Shown here piece after piece: positions 62,700-64,000 of a stretch of DNA of 64,000 bases. The DNA lies in assembly GCF_000400365.1 (NCBI RefSeq), contig NZ_BAOG01000003.1:1-64000 (forward strand), in the 5' to 3' direction. Below the pieces are notes generated by a model. It had not been told where the DNA came from and made no database searches. It saw only the letters and a program-made list of their open reading frames with translations. A program made the position numbers and the translations under genes. Source of the DNA: Vibrio jasicida CAIM 1864 = LMG 25398 (GTDB lineage: Bacteria > Pseudomonadota > Gammaproteobacteria > Enterobacterales > Vibrionaceae). The first letter of the stretch is position 1. Every line of letters starts with the position of its first letter.

Positions 62700-64000
62700 A
62701 TGACTACGCATAACGTAAACGCACTAGTAGCAGAATTCCCTTTGGTTGAGCGACTCATTGGGTTAGAAGAGGTGGTTTGGTTCAACCCAAATATCACCAC
62801 ACTTGAAGAAGGTCTACCGTACGTTGGCTTAGGTGCTGCCAACATCAAAGACGCGAGTGAACGACTAAAACGCTTTGCTCCATACTTAATGAAAGCCTTC
62901 CCAGAAACGATGGCTTCTAAGGGAATTATTGAATCGAACGTTGTTGAAATCGACAAGATGAAGTCCTGCTTGGAAACGCAATACGATACTCAAATTCTTG
63001 GGCGTTTGATGCTTAAAAAAGACAGTCATTTGCCTATTTCAGGATCAATAAAGGCGCGTGGTGGCATCTATGAAGTGCTAACACATGCAGAGAAGTTGGC
63101 GATTGAAGCTGGGCTTCTAAGTGAAAGTGATGATTACAGCAAATTGTTCAGTGAAGAGTTTCGTCAGTTCTTTCAGCAGTACAGCATTGCCGTAGGTTCG
63201 ACAGGGAATCTAGGTATGTCTATCGGCATCATGAGTGCAAAACTTGGCTTCTTGGTATCGGTTCATATGTCGGCAGATGCGAGAGAGTGGAAGAAGGACA
63301 AACTGCGCTCTCACGGCGTGAATGTAGTGGAATACGAGCAAGACTACGGTGTTGCTGTAGAGCAGGGACGCAAAGAAGCGGAGAAAGATCCAACTTGCTT
63401 CTTTATTGATGATGAAAACTCTCAAACCTTGTTCTTAGGTTATTCCGTTGCAGGCGAGCGCTTGAAGCAAAAGTTTGATGAGATAGGCATTGTCGTTGAT
63501 TCGAATCACCCTCTGTTTGTTTACTTACCTTGCGGGGTGGGCGGTGGTCCTGGTGGTGTAGCGTTCGGCTTGAAGATGGCTTTTGGTGACGATGTGCATT
63601 GTATCTTCGCGGAGCCGACACACTCTCCGTGTATGCTGCTTGGTGTGCACACCGGTTTGCATGATGACATCGCGGTGCAAGATCTTGGTATTGATAACAT
63701 TACTGCTGCTGATGGTTTAGCGGTAGGTCGTGCGTCAGGTTTTGTTGGTCGAGCGATGGAAAGGCTGCTTGATGGTTACTACACCATGACGGATGAGCGC
63801 ATGTATCACCATTTAGGTGAGCTAAGTGAGCTGGAAGATATTCGTTTAGAACCATCGGCGCTAGCGGGCTTGGTTGGCGCGGTGCATGTTTCTAACGATA
63901 AAGCTTACCAGACGCGAATGCAGTTTACTGAAGAGAAATTAAACAACGCGACTCACTTAATTTGGGCGACCGGTGGCGGCATGGTACCGGAAGAGGAAAT
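62700..64000 (+). CDS. dsdA: D-serine dehydratase DsdA, cut by the window end
   Basis: The frame begins at ATG 62700 with AAAGG 8 bases upstream and is still open at base 64000, after about 433 codons; E. coli DsdA is about 442, so only the last few residues are missing. Visible family blocks: [17 protein letters not shown], the PLP Lys in [34 protein letters not shown], the phosphate loop [16 protein letters not shown], and [14 protein letters not shown]. It turns D-serine into pyruvate and ammonia. Confidence 0.95.
   Translation, partial: MTTHNVNALVAEFPLVERLIGLEEVVWFNPNITTLEEGLPYVGLGAANIKDASERLKRFAPYLMKAFPETMASKGIIESNVVEIDKMKSCLETQYDTQILGRLMLKKDSHLPISGSIKARGGIYEVLTHAEKLAIEAGLLSESDDYSKLFSEEFRQFFQQYSIAVGSTGNLGMSIGIMSAKLGFLVSVHMSADAREWKKDKLRSHGVNVVEYEQDYGVAVEQGRKEAEKDPTCFFIDDENSQTLFLGYSVAGERLKQKFDEIGIVVDSNHPLFVYLPCGVGGGPGGVAFGLKMAFGDDVHCIFAEPTHSPCMLLGVHTGLHDDIAVQDLGIDNITAADGLAVGRASGFVGRAMERLLDGYYTMTDERMYHHLGELSELEDIRLEPSALAGLVGAVHVSNDKAYQTRMQFTEEKLNNATHLIWATGGGMVPEEE

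Noticed and set aside
1..64000. CRISPR arrays, insertion sequences, integron attC sites, rRNA operons
   Set aside because: No regularly spaced direct repeats, transposase-like frames, attC-like arrays or rRNA sequence were seen on reading.

Overview
The window reads as a chromosomal segment of a Vibrio, most likely of the Harveyi clade (V. parahaemolyticus / V. alginolyticus / V. harveyi group). The basis is gene content and protein resemblance: PanP aspartate decarboxylase, FabV enoyl reductase beside a FadE-type dehydrogenase, a TfoY-like regulator, HexR, LysO, DUF2913, NhaA, and many c-di-GMP proteins. I could run no search, so the species is an inference. There is no rRNA, tRNA, CRISPR array, transposase or phage module.

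Layout. 1-5.8 kb: end of a SulP transporter, a META/HslJ lipoprotein, small orphan proteins, a lipoprotein 5'-nucleotidase and two GNAT acetyltransferases. 5.9-17.9 kb: the gene set rplY, radD, rsuA, bcr (neighbours in E. coli), with a glycosyltransferase, a DedA-LssY fusion, an OmpR-type two-component system with a PepSY protein, and a diguanylate cyclase lying between rplY and radD. 18-27.5 kb: a patatin plus alpha/beta-hydrolase double phospholipase, an SDR-DUF2867 protein, a MATE pump and an AttEFGH-like ABC/lipocalin operon. 27.8-33.8 kb: NhaA, a candidate intergenic sRNA, and a fatty-acid block (PsrA-like TetR with a likely operator, FadE, FabV). 33.9-49.1 kb: YbjL, GrxA, an iron alcohol dehydrogenase, HexR, PanP, LysO, an HDOD protein, TfoY, an outer-membrane protein, an unusual histidine kinase/receiver pair and a DUF945 protein. 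49.2-60.2 kb: SerC, then a solute-binding protein overlapping a diguanylate cyclase, a small hypothetical, four related HTH regulators in one direction, and a stand-alone EAL phosphodiesterase. 60.2-64 kb: the D-serine locus dsdC, dsdX, dsdA; dsdA runs off the end.

How the parts work together. Second-messenger and two-component signalling is dense: two GGDEF proteins, one EAL protein, an HDOD protein, one classical two-component pair, and one kinase whose N-terminus copies its partner receiver but has lost the phospho-acceptor Asp. The fatty-acid block looks like a self-contained regulon of sensor, oxidation gene and synthesis gene.

The best candidate for an undescribed system is 54.6-60.2 kb: four XRE-type proteins sharing an HTH with an unusually long turn and a conserved C-terminal half that recalls a degenerate GNAT fold, one of them ending in a Cys-rich tail, next to a divergent EAL gene. 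Second is the pseudo-receiver / cNMP-like / kinase protein at 45.7-47.7 kb. Starts were moved inside the longest open frame where a ribosome binding site or family length argued for it; each case is stated in its entry.
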